NCBI RefSeq assembly: GCF_022965805.1 | Contig: NC_133104.1 | Coordinates: 39,414,682-39,478,681, forward strand | Reading direction: 5' to 3' | DNA: 64,000 bases | DNA from: Primulina eburnea | Lineage: Eukaryota > Streptophyta > Magnoliopsida > Lamiales > Gesneriaceae | In this document: one piece after another, positions 13,864 to 27,126 of the stretch | Layout of the letters: every line of letters begins with the position of its first letter | How positions within the stretch are numbered: the stretch's first letter is position 1 | Made by a program: the position numbers and the translations under genes | The notes under the pieces: generated by a model | Told to the model about the DNA's origin: nothing | What the model saw: the letters and a program-made list of their open reading frames with translations, nothing else | The model's database searches: none

Positions 13864-13884
13864 CGTTTGTTGATGCTCATCCAG
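13864..13884 (+). promoter_or_regulatory. Candidate miR827 target site in the SPX-MFS leader
   Basis: The transcript reads GTTTGTTGATG, one base, then TCATC, followed by CAG. Compared with the complement of plant miR827 as I recall it, 11 central-to-3' bases and the five-base TCATC block pair. There are mismatches opposite miRNA positions 3, 9 and 21 and a G:U at position 1. Targeting of PHT5/SPX-MFS leaders by miR827 is known in many angiosperms, and the position 32 bases before the leader donor fits. Confidence 0.65.
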
Positions 13885-15022
13885 TTCTTGCCCGGTTCTA
13901 GCTGCGAGATTTTCAGGTATGGCCTACCATTTTTTTTAATTGTCTTCGTGTGTGTGTATTTTATTGATTTATTGAAATTGAAAATTGTTGTGTTCTGATA
14001 ATGATGATTTTAATCTATTTGGTGGTTTTCATTTTGTAGGAGCTTATCGTTACTTTATTTCGGAAAAACTAATATTTTGTGTGATGTGATGGCAGGGAGG
14101 GGACTTTTCAGAGTCTCAGGAGGATTTTTTTTTTTGTTTTTGTTGAGAAGGCGTACTTGATTTGCTGACACGTTTTTGTGCAAAGGTATTTGGTACGTGA
14201 CATTTTGCAATACAAATTGGCAAAATCATATTCCCCCCCTGGACTCTTCGGTTGTTTTGCTGTCTGTGAAAAAGGTATTTGTGAGCTGTGAAGTGGTGGG
14301 CCTAACAATTGAGGAAATTGATTAAAAAATAGATTTTTGAAGTCTCGGTTTGATTGTTAAATCCTAGAATAAAGGTTACGTTTTTGCATACGTAGATTTG
14401 TTTCAGTTTAGCTCTTACGAATCTGAAAGGGCAACGCCTGTTCGTTGCCGATATATAGGTGTGACTACTGTATTCTTTATCTTAGAAAAGCTTTTTGTTA
14501 GCAGTTAACCAGCTGAGCATATTCATCCCGAATTACATTAGCAAAATGGTTTACTGTTGTGATCTTTGAGGTTCAGGTTTGAGAAAGAGGTCTGGTGGTA
14601 GTTTTGCATGATGCATATGGAGGATTTCCAACATTAGCCTGGGTGGAATATAATCTCACTTTATACATCGAGATTTAATTAATGACGGAATGGTGTCAAA
14701 TTTAGTCAACATTAAAACAACACAACTGTTGGTGAGGTTTTACACGGGGAGCAAACATATTATTTGTATCTGTGGATGCTTAGAAGGCTCATATTATAAG
14801 ATCATTTACTGGTTTATTTTATTTTTTAGTAAAACAAGCTATTTAGAGATGTTTCTTTTGTAGCAACTGCGGCAGATGCGACATTCTTGGTGGTGAAACA
14901 CATCCTTATTCTAGTCCATTGGACATTTGAATTATGACTATCTATCGAAATTTTCCAAATTTATCTGGTGATTTTATTGCATTATATTCCTATTTCATTT
15001 TTTTTTTGTTATGAACAGAGAA

Positions 15023-18000
15023 ATGGTTGCATTCGGCAAAAAGTTGAAGGAAAGACAAATTCCAGAATGGCAAGGGTATGCATGATATATTTAATTTGAT
15101 TTGGATTCAGTTTCTGTTAGTTTTACAGTGATGGCTCTATGATAACATTGTTGCATGATTTCAATTCATCAAAAAAATGAGAGCGCTCCAACTCCCAAAA
15201 TTAAAAAGAAATAAGAGTGTTTTGGAATATGAGCCATTAAACCAGTGTAGTTTACACCAACCAAGTGCTTATTGCATTATTAAACACGTGGGTGTGCTTG
15301 ACGGAGAGACATGTAGATATTTCTACCTTGATTTTTTTAGTGCATTTTAAGGTAACTTTCACGGACAACTGCAAACTTATTTTAGAAAAATGGCTAAATT
15401 AAAACCATAGTTGTCAAAGGCGAGCGCCTCTCGCCTTAAGGCGAGAGGCACCACCAGGCGTGGTCCCAGGCGCAACGATTCACAAAGGCTCGCCCAGGCG
15501 CGTGCCTGGGCTCGCCTTGGAAAGGCTCTCGGAGGCGCGCCTGAGTTGCTTTTTTTAAAAAACAAATTCAGTAACAGAGAAGTTGCATTTTGAAAATGCA
15601 ACTTCTCTATTTTTTTTAATAGTAACTTAAAATGTAAAAGCCCAAACCAACCTCAAACGTAACGGCCCAGGATGATTAAAGAATTTGAATTGTGTTACTT
15701 ATTGTTATGAACTTATTAATTATTTGTTGTTTTGTGTGACATTGTGACTTAATTATTTCATATTTTAATATATTATTCTAAGATAAATATATTTTTAAAA
15801 AAAATAAAAAAATGTGTGCCTTGCTTCGATAAGGCGCGCGCCTCGCCTTGCGCCTTTCGCCTCAGGCTCCAGAGCCCTTGTGCGCCTCGGTGCGCCTTGC
15901 GCCCTTGACAACTATGATTAAAACCTGTGCGAGGGTAGAAGCATGTGAAGTTAGAGAGGATCTGAAATTACAAGATAGCTCATAACATTGACAATATTGT
16001 TTTGATTTTGTCTTTGTGCGTACGGTTTTAGAAAAGTATGTATCCTGCAGATACTACATCAACTACAAATTGATGAAGAAAAAAGTGAAGCAGTATGCCA
16101 ATCAGATTGAAGCTGGAGCACTGGATCGTCGTCATGTCCTCAAGGATTTCTCAAGGATGTTGGATAAACAGGTTAAAATGCATGTAACTCAGGCGCACTC
16201 GTGTATGCCATATGAGCATCGCTGTTTTGCTCATCAAACTCCAGATATCAAAGTTTTCACTTATATGTTATATTATTCACCATCTTGTAATGAAAGATGG
16301 CTTCAACTTCTTCACGTGTTTCCGTTTCCCAATTTCTTGTCTGAAAAGCAATGTTAAAATTTTGAATTGAACTCCAGGTGAAATGGCTTTAAATAATCTT
16401 TAGTATTATTGGCCCAGAGTAAGCCAAGCCAAGCCAAGCATTTTAACTAATATGCATACTTGGTGGAAGTGCTGTAATTTTACGTCAGCAGTCACAAATA
16501 AGTTTTCTTTGCTCTAGTTTTGATAACGAGGCTCTCATAATTTCTTTTTTTCATTTGCAGATTGAAACTATCGTTCTCTTTATGTTGGAACAGCAAGGCC
16601 TCCTTGCAACCAGGATAGCCCATCTTAATGAGCAACAAGAAGCTATTCAGGATGAGCCTGACATATCCAAAATATCTGAGTTGCGTGAAGCTTATAGGGC
16701 AGTTGCACAACAACTTCTAAAGCTTCTATTCTTTGTCGAAATGAATGCCATTGGTCTGAGGAAGATACTCAAGAAATTTGATAAGAGATTTGGATACAAA
16801 TTCACTGATTATTATGTGAAAACTCGCGCTAATCACCCGTATTCCCAGCTGCAGGGAATATTCAAGCATGTGGTAATATGCTGAAGGGAATAGTCACCCT
16901 GCTTCCATGTTTCTGTACTAGTCAAACAATGTACGTTACTATATATATGTTAAATGGACCGTAAAGTATCGATAAATTATTATCTTGATGAAACTTAGCG
17001 ATGCATTTACCTCTGATTTGCTGCTGATATCAGGGATTTGGAGCTGTTGTTGGAGCTATTTCTCGTAATCTTGCAGATCTCCAGGACCGCCAAGGAAGCT
17101 ATTTATCAATTTACGACCAGCCTCCACTTTCTCTTGAGGTACAGACACCTTTATCTTTCAGTTAACTTTCCTTGATTTAGTTCATCTCGTATCTGCAGCT
17201 ATTTATTTTTTTGAAAGTTCTCTGGTCTGTGCATATTCATTGAGGATTGATTTGCAGGATCCCGTAGTTGATTTACTGCAATCAGCTGTTGACAGATTAA
17301 CCAACTCAACGAATCTCCTCAACTTTTTGGGTCAACATGCATTGATTATGCATGAAGACTTGCCCTCTCCTGCTGAAGAACATATAGATGATCAGAAATA
17401 CCATTTCATTTCACTTCTTCTGAATCTGGTGAACACATTTCTTTACATGGTCAATACATATATTATTGTTCCAACAGCAGATGACTACTCTATGAGCCTT
17501 GGAGCGGCAGCAACTGTCTGCGGTATTGTGATTGGGTCAATGGCAGTTGCACAGATATTTTCTTCCGTGTATTTCAGTGCTTGGTCTAATAAGTCGTACT
17601 TCAGACCCTTGATATTTAGCAGCATAGTGCTTTTTGTGGGAAATTTGATGTATGCATTGGCTTATGATCTCAACTCAATTTCAGTGCTTTTGCTTGGTCG
17701 ACTATTTTGTGGGTATGTAACAGCCTCTCTCTCTGATTGTGATTTATTTTTCTGTTCTCTGGTGTGTGCGCATGTTTCATTTTCACGTGTTGATATTATA
17801 TGACAAACCTATTTGAGTGTTTGTCCTTTGATACCTGATGCGGACCATTTTCACTGTTTATCTACAATCCACCTGCTTCTAATGTAAATCATTATCCATT
17901 ATCAGATTATTAGTTCTATTTTGTGAAATATTGTTGTTGAACCTATCAATTCTTTTTATTTCCGTTCTTTTCTGTTTTTACAAGTACTTCGTTCCAAATG

Positions 18001-21000
18001 AGTTATATTTTTTGTTTTGAATCCTCTTCCTTCATGTCGCTAGCTTTTTAAGTATTGATTATATGTTAAACAGAGAATGAAAATAGAATATTGAAAGTTC
18101 CAATTTAGGCAATTCAGACCATAAGAATGATGGTGGCGCATTCTGCTGTCCTGATAAGCTCACTCATCTGATCAGGAATTTTACATTTTAATTTTCATTC
18201 ATGTACAGTCATTCAGACATCTGAGTACATGCACTGAATGGTAAGTGAGTGAATGATTTGGATATGATCTCAAGATGGTTTCCCTCGTTTCATGATTTTG
18301 CAGTTTAGGTTCTGCCAGGGCCGTAAATCGCCGCTACATAAGTGATTGTGTACCGATTAAAATTCGCATGCAGGCTTCAGCAGCTTTTGTTAGTGCTAGT
18401 GCTCTAGGAATGGCATGTGGCCCTGCACTTGCTGGTTTGCTCCAAACTAACTTCAAGATTTATGGAATCACATTTAATCAAGACACTTTACCTGGTTGGG
18501 TAATGGCTGTGGGTTGGTTGATGTATTTGATATGGCTGTGGTTCTCATTCAGTGAACCTGTTCATGAGACTGAAACCAATGAAGACCGACAAGAATCTAG
18601 TGCTGGTATTGTTTCCTTAATATCTCCCTGTTCATACCATGTCTTTTGTCAGTTAATGTGATAACTAGTTTTTTGGCACCCGACAAAATGTATAATTAAC
18701 ATCGATAAATCAAGATGTACTGTTAATCTTGAAGCCTATATTTGTCTGCATCATTAATTAAAGAAGAGTTAAATTATCATCTTACAATTGCTAACTTCTT
18801 TTGAATTTAACCATCTTATCCACTTCATATTGATGGAGTCCATTTTAACTGATTGGTTGATAGACATGTAAACAATATGAGGATTGATTTAAAACACCTT
18901 TGAAGAATGTATGTTCACGTGTTGATTGGTTGTACATAAATTTGGGCTCATTCATTAAACCAAATCTTGCAAGTATGTTATCTTGCGACGGTGACACCAT
19001 GCCCTTCAAGAATGATGAAGCGGAAGAGACGTGTTGTCACCGTGATCGTTGCTGATCGCAAGGCTCATATATTACTTTAACTTTAATTGCTAGCCAAAAC
19101 AATGTTTTAAACAGTATTTCTCAATTCTATCTTCTCAAAAATTGCTTAAGTGTCGTTCTGAAGTTTATATAGAACAGACCAAAAGTAAAAATAGTTCAGA
19201 GCTCTCAACCAGATGAAAACCCGAGGTCTAATCACTTAGGCTGAACATACATTTACTAACAGAACAAAAAAGTGGAACATAATAATCAAGTGGAAGCAAA
19301 ATTTTAACTTAACGGAATAACTGAATTCTTTTTGTTGGAGAATAAGCTTAAACACGCTGCATGAAAATTCATATCAAAATATGATTCTCTTCATGTTTTA
19401 AATATTAACGCAATAAATTACCTTACACTTGTTTTGTAATTTGAAAAGCACTAAGGTTGCATTTGGATGAGAGAGTATGATTTGGAAGAAAGGATATGAT
19501 TTGTGATTGGATTTGAAATGACGCCCATCTTGGGTGTATTTCAAATATGTCTTAATTACCATTGCATCTACGTGTATTAGCAAGAGATGGATTTAAAATC
19601 CACCTAACATAAATTCATCTAAACAATCACCCAACATAAATTCATCCAAACAATTAAATAATTTAAAATTCATGAATTTGAATTTCATAGCTTCAAATAC
19701 TTCCATTCAAGCACAACGTGAGCATATATTTTCTAAGTTAGATCCAACTTCCACTTCCTGACTCCTTACCTCCCAAGATGTCATCTACTCTTATTTTTCC
19801 CGAGCTCCCCTCAAGGCCCATCCTTCTGACTCCTTATCTGAAGCACTCAAAACCTGTTTCAGGGCAAAAGGAAGTTGCCAACTCAATCGTCATGCATAAT
19901 ATTAGAAACAGTTCAATTGGCAGAAAACATAATCCGGAATATAATTCTTGTTTCTACTGGTTAGCTAAATCTCGTCTGCTTTCTTTGTGTCTAACTTTTG
20001 TCTTAATTACATGATGATACCATGGTGTGAAAAGAAAAAAGATGAATTTAGTAAGTGCATGATTTTAACGTCTACGAGTAGTTAGGGTATTTAAATCTAC
20101 TTCATTTAATATAATTCTTGTATAATTATTAATATATAATATGCACTCAAATTTCAGATTGAGAAAATTATTCATCTTATATCTCTCTAAAATTATGGGT
20201 TTTAATTGTATGTTCAGTTTGTATATTTATAAATAAGTTTCTCGAGGTTATGTTCATTTCTGAACCAAATAATGATACTTGGTAACCTGATATTTTGTGT
20301 TTGGTAGAAGAGCATGATAAGGTTGAAAAAGGTCTTGCACAACCACTACTTTTAGCATCAGTTGAAAATGAAGATGATGACGGAGATGTAGAATGTGACA
20401 TGAGTGAAGAGTCTTCAGAGGAATCTCGTCAACCAGCCAATTCGCTGGTAGCTGCCTATCGGTTACTTACGCCTTCTGTAAAGGTAATGCGCTTACTTTT
20501 GAGAGTGTGATAGTTTAAAAAGTGTGAAGCCTATTTTCAGCCTTTACATGATTGTAGTTAGAAATTAAAAGATGTAATTTGTTTTCACGATAGCAGTTGC
20601 TTTATTTTTCAACACGTCAAGAAGAAAATATTTATGAGTGAGGTTTGTTTTGGGTAAAGATTAATGAACCGAGTGTGATGTTGGACTGAGAAGAATACCG
20701 TAGCCAATTTAAAGATAATCTGAAGTCCAAGTTAGACTTTCTTTGGAACTTTGTGATGGACGCTGGACATACAAACTGTGGTGGATGTCATCTTTTAGCT
20801 GCCTGTTCTTTTCTCCATTTTCAGAGTTTTACGGACAAATTCCAGATATATTTTGGAATTTGACCGCATAGTAATTAAAAGGCTAGTCATCGACTGTTAG
20901 AAGTGCTGATTTGGGTTGTTTATGCGTTTTCCTAGACATGTTCATCACAAAGGTGCTCTGTTATGACATGCAGAAAGAATCAGAATGACGAAAACTGGAC

Positions 21001-23743
21001 CAAGTTATGTGTAGTTTTATTGGGCTAACACTACATCATGTAAATTGAGCCACTAGGTATTATCAAGATAGAGCAACAGAAATTTCAAAGCATTGCATAG
21101 TATTGTTTCCACTTGTGGATCTAAGGTTAACTTCCTTAGGTCAACCATACATGTTGATTCAATTTTAATATAATTAAATGTTTTTAAGTTGGTCAGCGTT
21201 TACCGAAAATTACTTTAAATAAATACACGTAGGTACTGTCACTTGCAATGAAGGCTAAGCGAACAAAAGGGCACGTTTTATTCAGATCACGGGTCTCTAA
21301 ATTGTCTTAAACTTGTCAATGTATTTTTCTTGATTTAATCAAGCGACAAAATGATGCAAGACATCCTGATAGAGTCCCACAGTTAATTATCATAAATTAC
21401 TGAAAGATTAGGGAAAGAGCTGAAATTTGATTGTAGATTAGATGCAGAATATGTGGAACCATTCAGATATTATCTGGTGCAATAAATGCATCTTAAAACA
21501 GGAAACTAGAAAAAGTCACCGTGGTTGCATAGATAGTGGGGAGTCCAAGGGTTTATACCTTTCTTTTTATGGGAGGATAAAACACAAGATATGTACAGCC
21601 TAGTTGTAGTTAGTTTCTGTTCAATTGTCTAGTAAAGTGTCTATCATGTCTTGCAGGTTCAGCTGTTGATCTACTTTATGCTTAAATATGCAATGGAGAT
21701 TCTACTTTCAGAATCAAGTGTTGTCACAACCTACTATTTTGGCTGGACAACAAGCACAGTGTCGATTTTTCTTGCTTGCCTTGGCCTAACAGTTCTTCCA
21801 GTGAATATTATTGTTGGAAGTTACATAAGTAATATGTATCAGGACAGGTAATTTCATTATTGATGTTTTGCTATGGATCATTAATATCTAAACAATTATA
21901 CTTTCCTCAATGTTTAAAAGGTGCTTCTTACATAATCTCTACCAATTCTTTATTAAGATAATTTCTGATGTGGCGAGCAGATGGTAACTGTTGAATTCTG
22001 TCTTGTAGAGCTAATATTTTGCGAAAGAATTTTTTACAATGAATTGAAAAAATATGCTTTTTAAATACACAACTTGGACTATTTGTGTGCCATCATGGTA
22101 ACTGTCAGGCAGAGTGGTGGTGCTTGATATTCTAGATTTGAGGAGTGCACGTGATATCAAGTAGGGCTTATTTAGTGTTTATGAGCCTTAAGTTTGTTTT
22201 ATTTAATTCTCGGGTTACTTTTAGTTAAAATATTGATGGTCTTGGACTCTTTATTAGGAAGTATTTTAAGTCCATTAAGCTTGTTTAAGCTGCCTATGCA
22301 ATTATGCATTGTAAATGCTAGGACAAGATACTGTGGAAGGAGAATATATCTTTCATCAATAATAATGGGGTTTCCTCTCAAACTGGTGAGGAATTCTTCT
22401 AGATTTGCAAACAAATTAAACTTATGAAGATTCATTTTGTAGTGTTCAAAACCTAGATTTATCATTTTTGAAACTTTGAAGAAGTCGCATCCAACAAACT
22501 AGAAACTTTAGTGGAATTTGGTTACAGTTATTAATAATCATTGAGTTGGTTCTCTAAGTCAAGCTTGGATCTAGTTTCTGGGATCGAAGTTCGGTATCAT
22601 AGCCCTTCTATGCGATTGAAAACATCTTGAAGAATATTGGTGGAGTATCCATCTTTATGATTCTTAATATTATGCCCGGGCCTATGCATTGTATATGGTT
22701 GTTTCTCATTATGCTCAATAGCTGTTGAGTTTTAGCTCTTAGGAATGAAGTGAGCTTCATGAATGTACCGGCAATTTCTTATGAAGGTTGTCTTATAAAT
22801 TGAATTCAAATTGTGTTTTCGCATCTTGCAAACTGTCTTTTAATTTTGCTAAAAAAAGTTATACAAAGGTCTCTAATGTAGTGTAGTTTTTATTTTGTGA
22901 AGATTTTTGCTAGTTAGTTTCATGTTAGCCAATTGTCTCGTTGATCATTACCTGCTGATCAATATCTTTCATTGCTTTTTTTAGGCAAATATTATTGGCA
23001 TCGGAAATTGTGGTCTTCCTGGGTATACTTTTCAGCTTCCAGTTTATAATCCCATACTCTGTGCCCCAATATGTCTGCTCAGGCCTCATCATGTTTGTAT
23101 CTGCTGAAGTATTAGAAGGTTAGATTTCTATTTTCTGTTACTCTCAACCATCCTAAATAATTTTTTTCAACAATTGCGAACCTTTGGAAATGGATTTCAG
23201 TTACCATATCTGGTGTTTTGCCTCTCAACGATGATGCATATTACCTTCTCATCGTATGAGTGTCATGACAGCAATAGAGTTGTATAAAATGTTTTTTATG
23301 AGGGATGCACTTGGATATCCAAGCAGCGGGGGTGCTGTAGAATCTCGTCAAATTTACTATAATTTGTCAAAAAACTTAACTTGGCCCCACTTCCACCTGA
23401 AAACACAAAGATGGCTCACCTTATCTAAAATTTTGGGCCCGCCCCTACTTGTATGTTCACAAGTTTGTAGCTTTAACATTGCACTGATTTGGTTACCATT
23501 TTAGGGGTAAACCTGTCACTCCTCTCAAGAGTAATGTCATCAAGGCTTTCTCGCGGAACGTTCAATGGTGGCCTATTATCAACAGAAGCTGGAACAATTG
23601 CTCGAGTGATTGCAGATGCAACAATCACCCTCGCAGGATATTTGGGGCGGAGTAAGCTCTTAAACGTCACCCTTATACCTTCACTTGTGATTTGTATGGT
23701 GTCTATAGTAGCCACATGTTTTACCTTCAATTCTTTGTACTAA
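15023..23743 (+). CDS. SPX-MFS vacuolar phosphate transporter (PHT5/VPT family)
   Basis: Ten coding exons: 15023-15075, 16051-16171, 16561-16872, 17034-17138, 17258-17712, 18304-18605, 20308-20483, 21657-21847, 22985-23118, 23505-23743. All are GT/AG and total 695 codons plus stop, the family's usual size. Residues 1-160 form the SPX domain that senses inositol pyrophosphates: [29 protein letters not shown] (19-31) and the lysine cluster [11 protein letters not shown] (129-139). From ~248 follows a major-facilitator domain ([57 protein letters not shown]). An acidic cytosolic loop ([19 protein letters not shown] type) lies in exon 7. It moves phosphate across the tonoplast for storage. The protein ends FTFNSLY. 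The match to Arabidopsis VPT1-type proteins is end to end; which paralogue is not decided. Confidence 0.96.
15406..15916. mobile_element. hAT-type non-autonomous element in SPX-MFS intron
   Basis: A 511-base insertion with inverted ends CATAGTTGTCAAAGGCG / CGCCCTTGACAACTATG, flanked by the exact 8-base duplication ATTAAAAC (15398-15405 and 15917-15924). The ends are GC-rich with many GGCG/CGCC words in opposed orientation; the middle is AT-rich and non-coding. The 8-base duplication points to hAT. Open frames across the GC-rich end are artefacts. Confidence 0.9.
19456..19717. repeat. Possible MITE in SPX-MFS intron
   Basis: Opposed ends GTTGCATTTGGATGAGAG and (reverse complement) GTTGTGCTTGAATGGAAG enclose AT-rich sequence with TAAATTCATC repeats. 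No target duplication was found, so the call is tentative. Confidence 0.4.
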
Positions 23744-24597
23744 GCCACCCCGTGTGTTGAATCGAAGTCTTCAAGCTGACAGGTGTCGAAGATCATCAAT
23801 TTTGATTCATTCTTTTAATATTGTTGTTAGTAATTTATCTGATGGATGTCAGTTACGTCTGAAGTTTTGGCATTTTTTCCCAAGGTTTGGATGTTATCAT
23901 GTGAAAGTAAACTATCAATTTTATGTGTTATTTATTGTTGTGTGAAAGTAAAGATCGATTATGTTTCAACTTTTAGGTTTGGTCATTGTCGTGTGAATGT
24001 AGATACGAATTTTGTCTGAATTTTTTTATGGTTTTTACGAGATTGGACTATCGTTTTGGGAATGTAGATTTGTAAGAAACACAATGTCGTTCTTTATCTT
24101 CTTTTCTCGGAGAGATGAGTCTGGTGCTTAAAAGTTTTGTAGGGTCAAGCTCGAGTTCGTTTTCGAATCATCAAATATAAGCTCTTGTTGAAATCGTGCT
24201 TTTACTTGATCTTTTTATATTTTGAACAATGATAAAAGGCTATTTTTATGATTATGAAAAAAATTGTGGTAAACTAAAAACTAAGTTAATATAGTATCTC
24301 TATTTCAATTATTATTTGAGAAATTTTGGAATAATTTTGGTCAGTTTTTTTTTTTTTTGGGAAATAATAGCAGTAAAAAATTATTAGATCATATAATTTC
24401 TCTTGATACTAAGAGATGGTTATTAATATAAAAATATTTATAATATAAGTAAATATTAGTGACGTTGGTTCTTTTAATTCTTTTGTATTGCGTTAAATTT
24501 AAACGTTCTAAGCTGGAAATTTGAAGATGCTTGCTTATTCTTAAATTAATATGTGAGCGAGACTATCGTAATTGGTTCTTTGGCGTTTCTAATAATT
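23744..24597. other. 3' UTR and flank of SPX-MFS gene
   Basis: No other gene. 23880-24075 holds loosely repeated units (GGTTTGGATGTTATCATGTG, TTTGGTCATTGTCGTGTGAA, ATTGGACTATCGTTTTGGGA) spaced about 80-100 bases apart. Confidence 0.45.
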
Positions 24598-24780
24598 GGT
24601 AAAAACTTGTGTTAGACGGTCTCACGGGTCATATTTGTGAGACGAATCTCTTATTTGGGTCATCCATGAAAATGTATTACTTTTTATGTTAAGAGTATTA
24701 CTTTTTATTGTGAATATGGGTAGGGTTGATCCGTCTCACAGATTAAGATCCGTGAGACGGTCTCATATGAGACTTACTCC
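24598..24780 (+). repeat. MITE family copy e
   Basis: GGTAAAAACTTGTGTTAGAC...GAGACGGTCTCATATGAGAC, 183 bases. Flanks TAATAATT (24590-24597) and TCATAATT (24781-24788) agree at 7 of 8 positions, consistent with an aged 8-base target duplication. Confidence 0.85.
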
Positions 24781-24788
24781 TCATAATT

Positions 24789-26400
24789 TTTCCTCGACTG
24801 CAAGTCATTGCTCAAATCTCGATCATCTCCACGCATACAAGAAAAAAAAATTGTGGAAATCATAAATATAGGATGTTAATAAATTAAATTTGATGTTGTA
24901 TAAATATAATAAATTGCAATAGAATTATGTAGATTGCGATAATTATTATGTAAATATTAATTACTATGTTATGTGCATATATTTATCAATATTTCTCACT
25001 TTTCTGTGACACAACAAATAATATTTACGTTGATGAGGCTCTCCAACTCATGCGGACAAAAGCGAAGAAATCCATTTTCAAGAAAGCTTGTGCCCAGCAG
25101 TGGATGATGCCCGACACCTTTGAAACATCAGATTGCTTGTCTTTTTGCATCAAACTAACAATACCCATCAACTTTACACCTGCTTAGCTACTACATACGT
25201 TAGTGGACTGCGCGGAGTCATGAGTTCTTTTTTTTTTTTGGCAAAAAAGGAGTGGCAAGAAAATGTGTATTCCCCACTACTTAAAAGAGGTACTAGGCCT
25301 AAATCCCATCGATCTTCTGTCCTATGATGTCTGATAATTTTGTTAGTATCTTATACGTACATGAATTAGACATAATGCAGTTCAGGTCGGGGCTTACAAT
25401 TGGCTTTACTTAATTTCACCCTATGGCTGCACAAAGCATATCTGTCAAAACTGATTCTAGTCTGTAATCAGAGTGACACAGACTTAATCTATAAGTCACT
25501 CGTAGGAAATGTATTTATGATTGATGACCAAGTCGAAATCTTGAATTTTATTGAACAACAATGAATACACTATACATAGATAGAGAGTATTCCAATAAAC
25601 AAACAATGAAAATGACTTTGTCAAGTCTAGTACGTTTTCCTCTAGACAACCTGGCCACAGCCACGGTGGTTATTTCTAGTAGTAGCAACAATAAATAACG
25701 ATAAAGAGTAGGAAGCAAGGAACTTGATGAAAACAAGGGAAATGGAGTTGAAGGGGAAAACAAAAGATTATTATTGAGTCATATATCAGAAACAAAAATG
25801 CAATCAGATTGCATCACTTGTTCTGTAAATCCTCTGCTTGGTTTGCCTGATCCTCATAGTTCTCCTAGCACGGCCGCAAATCCTCGCACTGATTTCGCCA
25901 CTGCCATACATTCAGCCAAACACCTTCTTCACTAACCACGAAACTCTTCCCTCGTTAACCGAATCGGTTTCTTGCCTTCAAAAGGCCCTGCCAGTCTGCC
26001 ACAGACAGTACTTGAATACCGTCCTAGCTGATAAAATTCGAGCTCAGGAGTTCTGGCAATCTGGCATCTTTCCTTCTCGAATCATGTTTTAATAAACCTT
26101 ACGATACGAACAATCAGACGGCTACGTACCACGACGTCTACCAAAATCACGTCTTGGGGCAAAACAAACTATAATTAGTAAGAATTGCAAAAGAAGATTT
26201 TATCAATATCAACAAAAAGCAAAATTGATATTAATAATAATAAAAAATAATTTAAAAACCACGATTTGTATTCAATCCTGTCACAAATAAAAATCTAACA
26301 AACGGTACAATTTTCACTAAAGAGACATATGAAACGACCAATAAAATATTTGACACTTATATTAGTTTATCATTAAATGAAATATAATCTAGGACGAAAA
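24789..26400. other. Intergenic, no recognised gene
   Basis: Two stretches of more balanced composition (25020-25180 and 25820-26095) have short open frames that I do not recognise. The plus frame at 25838-26092 has no family motifs, and the frame at 24966-25187 contains VDEALQLMRTKAKKSIFKKA but nothing diagnostic. Decayed gene fragments are possible. Confidence 0.35.
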
Positions 26401-26479
26401 TCAATTTCATTTAATGCTACACTACTATATAAATGCCTTAATATTAAAACATAAAAAAACTATATAAATATCTCCTCAA

Positions 26480-26661
26480 TGAGTAGGTCTCATGTGAGAC
26501 CGTCTCACGGATCTTAATCCGTGAGACGACTCAACCTACCCATATTCACAATAAAAAGTAATACTCTTAGCATAAAAAGTAATAATTTTTCATGGATGAC
26601 CCAAATAAGAGATCCGTCTCACAAATATGACCCGTGAGACCGTCTCACACAAGTTTTTGTC
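26480..26661 (-). repeat. MITE family copy f, with 8-bp target duplication
   Basis: 182 bases, TGAGTAGGTCTCATGTGAGA...ACACAAGTTTTTGTC, flanked by CTCCTCAA on both sides (26472-26479 and 26662-26669). It is among the least decayed copies and a good reference for the family. Confidence 0.9.
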
Positions 26662-27126
26662 CTCCTCAAAATTTGCAAATTCTCACACCAACCTCAAATT
26701 CATTATCATCTAAAATTTCATTTTCAAACTCAAATCTGTATAATCATGGAAAAAGTTAATTATATACCAATAAGTTTATTGACAGAAAATCAAAGGAATG
26801 TAAAGATACAAGTAATTATAACACTTTGACAAGAAAATTTGATTGTCGCGAAACAGAATTCAAAGTTGATTCGAAAACTCATAGGTAGCCTAATTATTGA
26901 GCAATGGATAAAACACAAAGAAACAGTTCAAAAGATAAAATTCAATTGTTTCATTACAATTAACGCAAATATCATATGTATAACTAAGATACAACATAAT
27001 CAAAATCACATTAATTTTTTTAAAAAATATATCAATATTAGAAAATTTTATGTATAGTTCATTATAATCCCAAATTATAAATGAAATAAAATCATAATTT
27101 CTTATCTTACAAAAAAAAAATTGCAG

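Larger units (their letters stand above)
13700..13916 (+). other. Inferred 5' UTR exon of the SPX-MFS gene
   Basis: A GC-richer leader ends TTTTCAG at 13916 before a GTATGG donor. The next exon begins at 15019 after ATGAACAG, four bases before the start codon, so an 1102-base leader intron is implied. The 5' limit is a guess. The exon carries two short uORFs and a miR827-like site. Confidence 0.55.

Noticed and set aside
13400..13916. P1BS (PHR1-binding) box near the phosphate transporter
   Set aside because: No exact GNATATNC was noticed by eye; a computed scan on both strands would settle it.
15377..15601. Arg/Ala-rich open frames on both strands
   Set aside because: Produced by the GC-rich GGCG/CGCC end of the hAT element.
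24966..25187. 73-codon open frame as a gene
   Set aside because: Only a short Lys-rich stretch looks protein-like; nothing is diagnostic and no splice partners were found.
25838..26092. 84-codon open frame as a gene
   Set aside because: No family motif, no recognisable start context or partner exons, and composition like neighbouring non-coding DNA.
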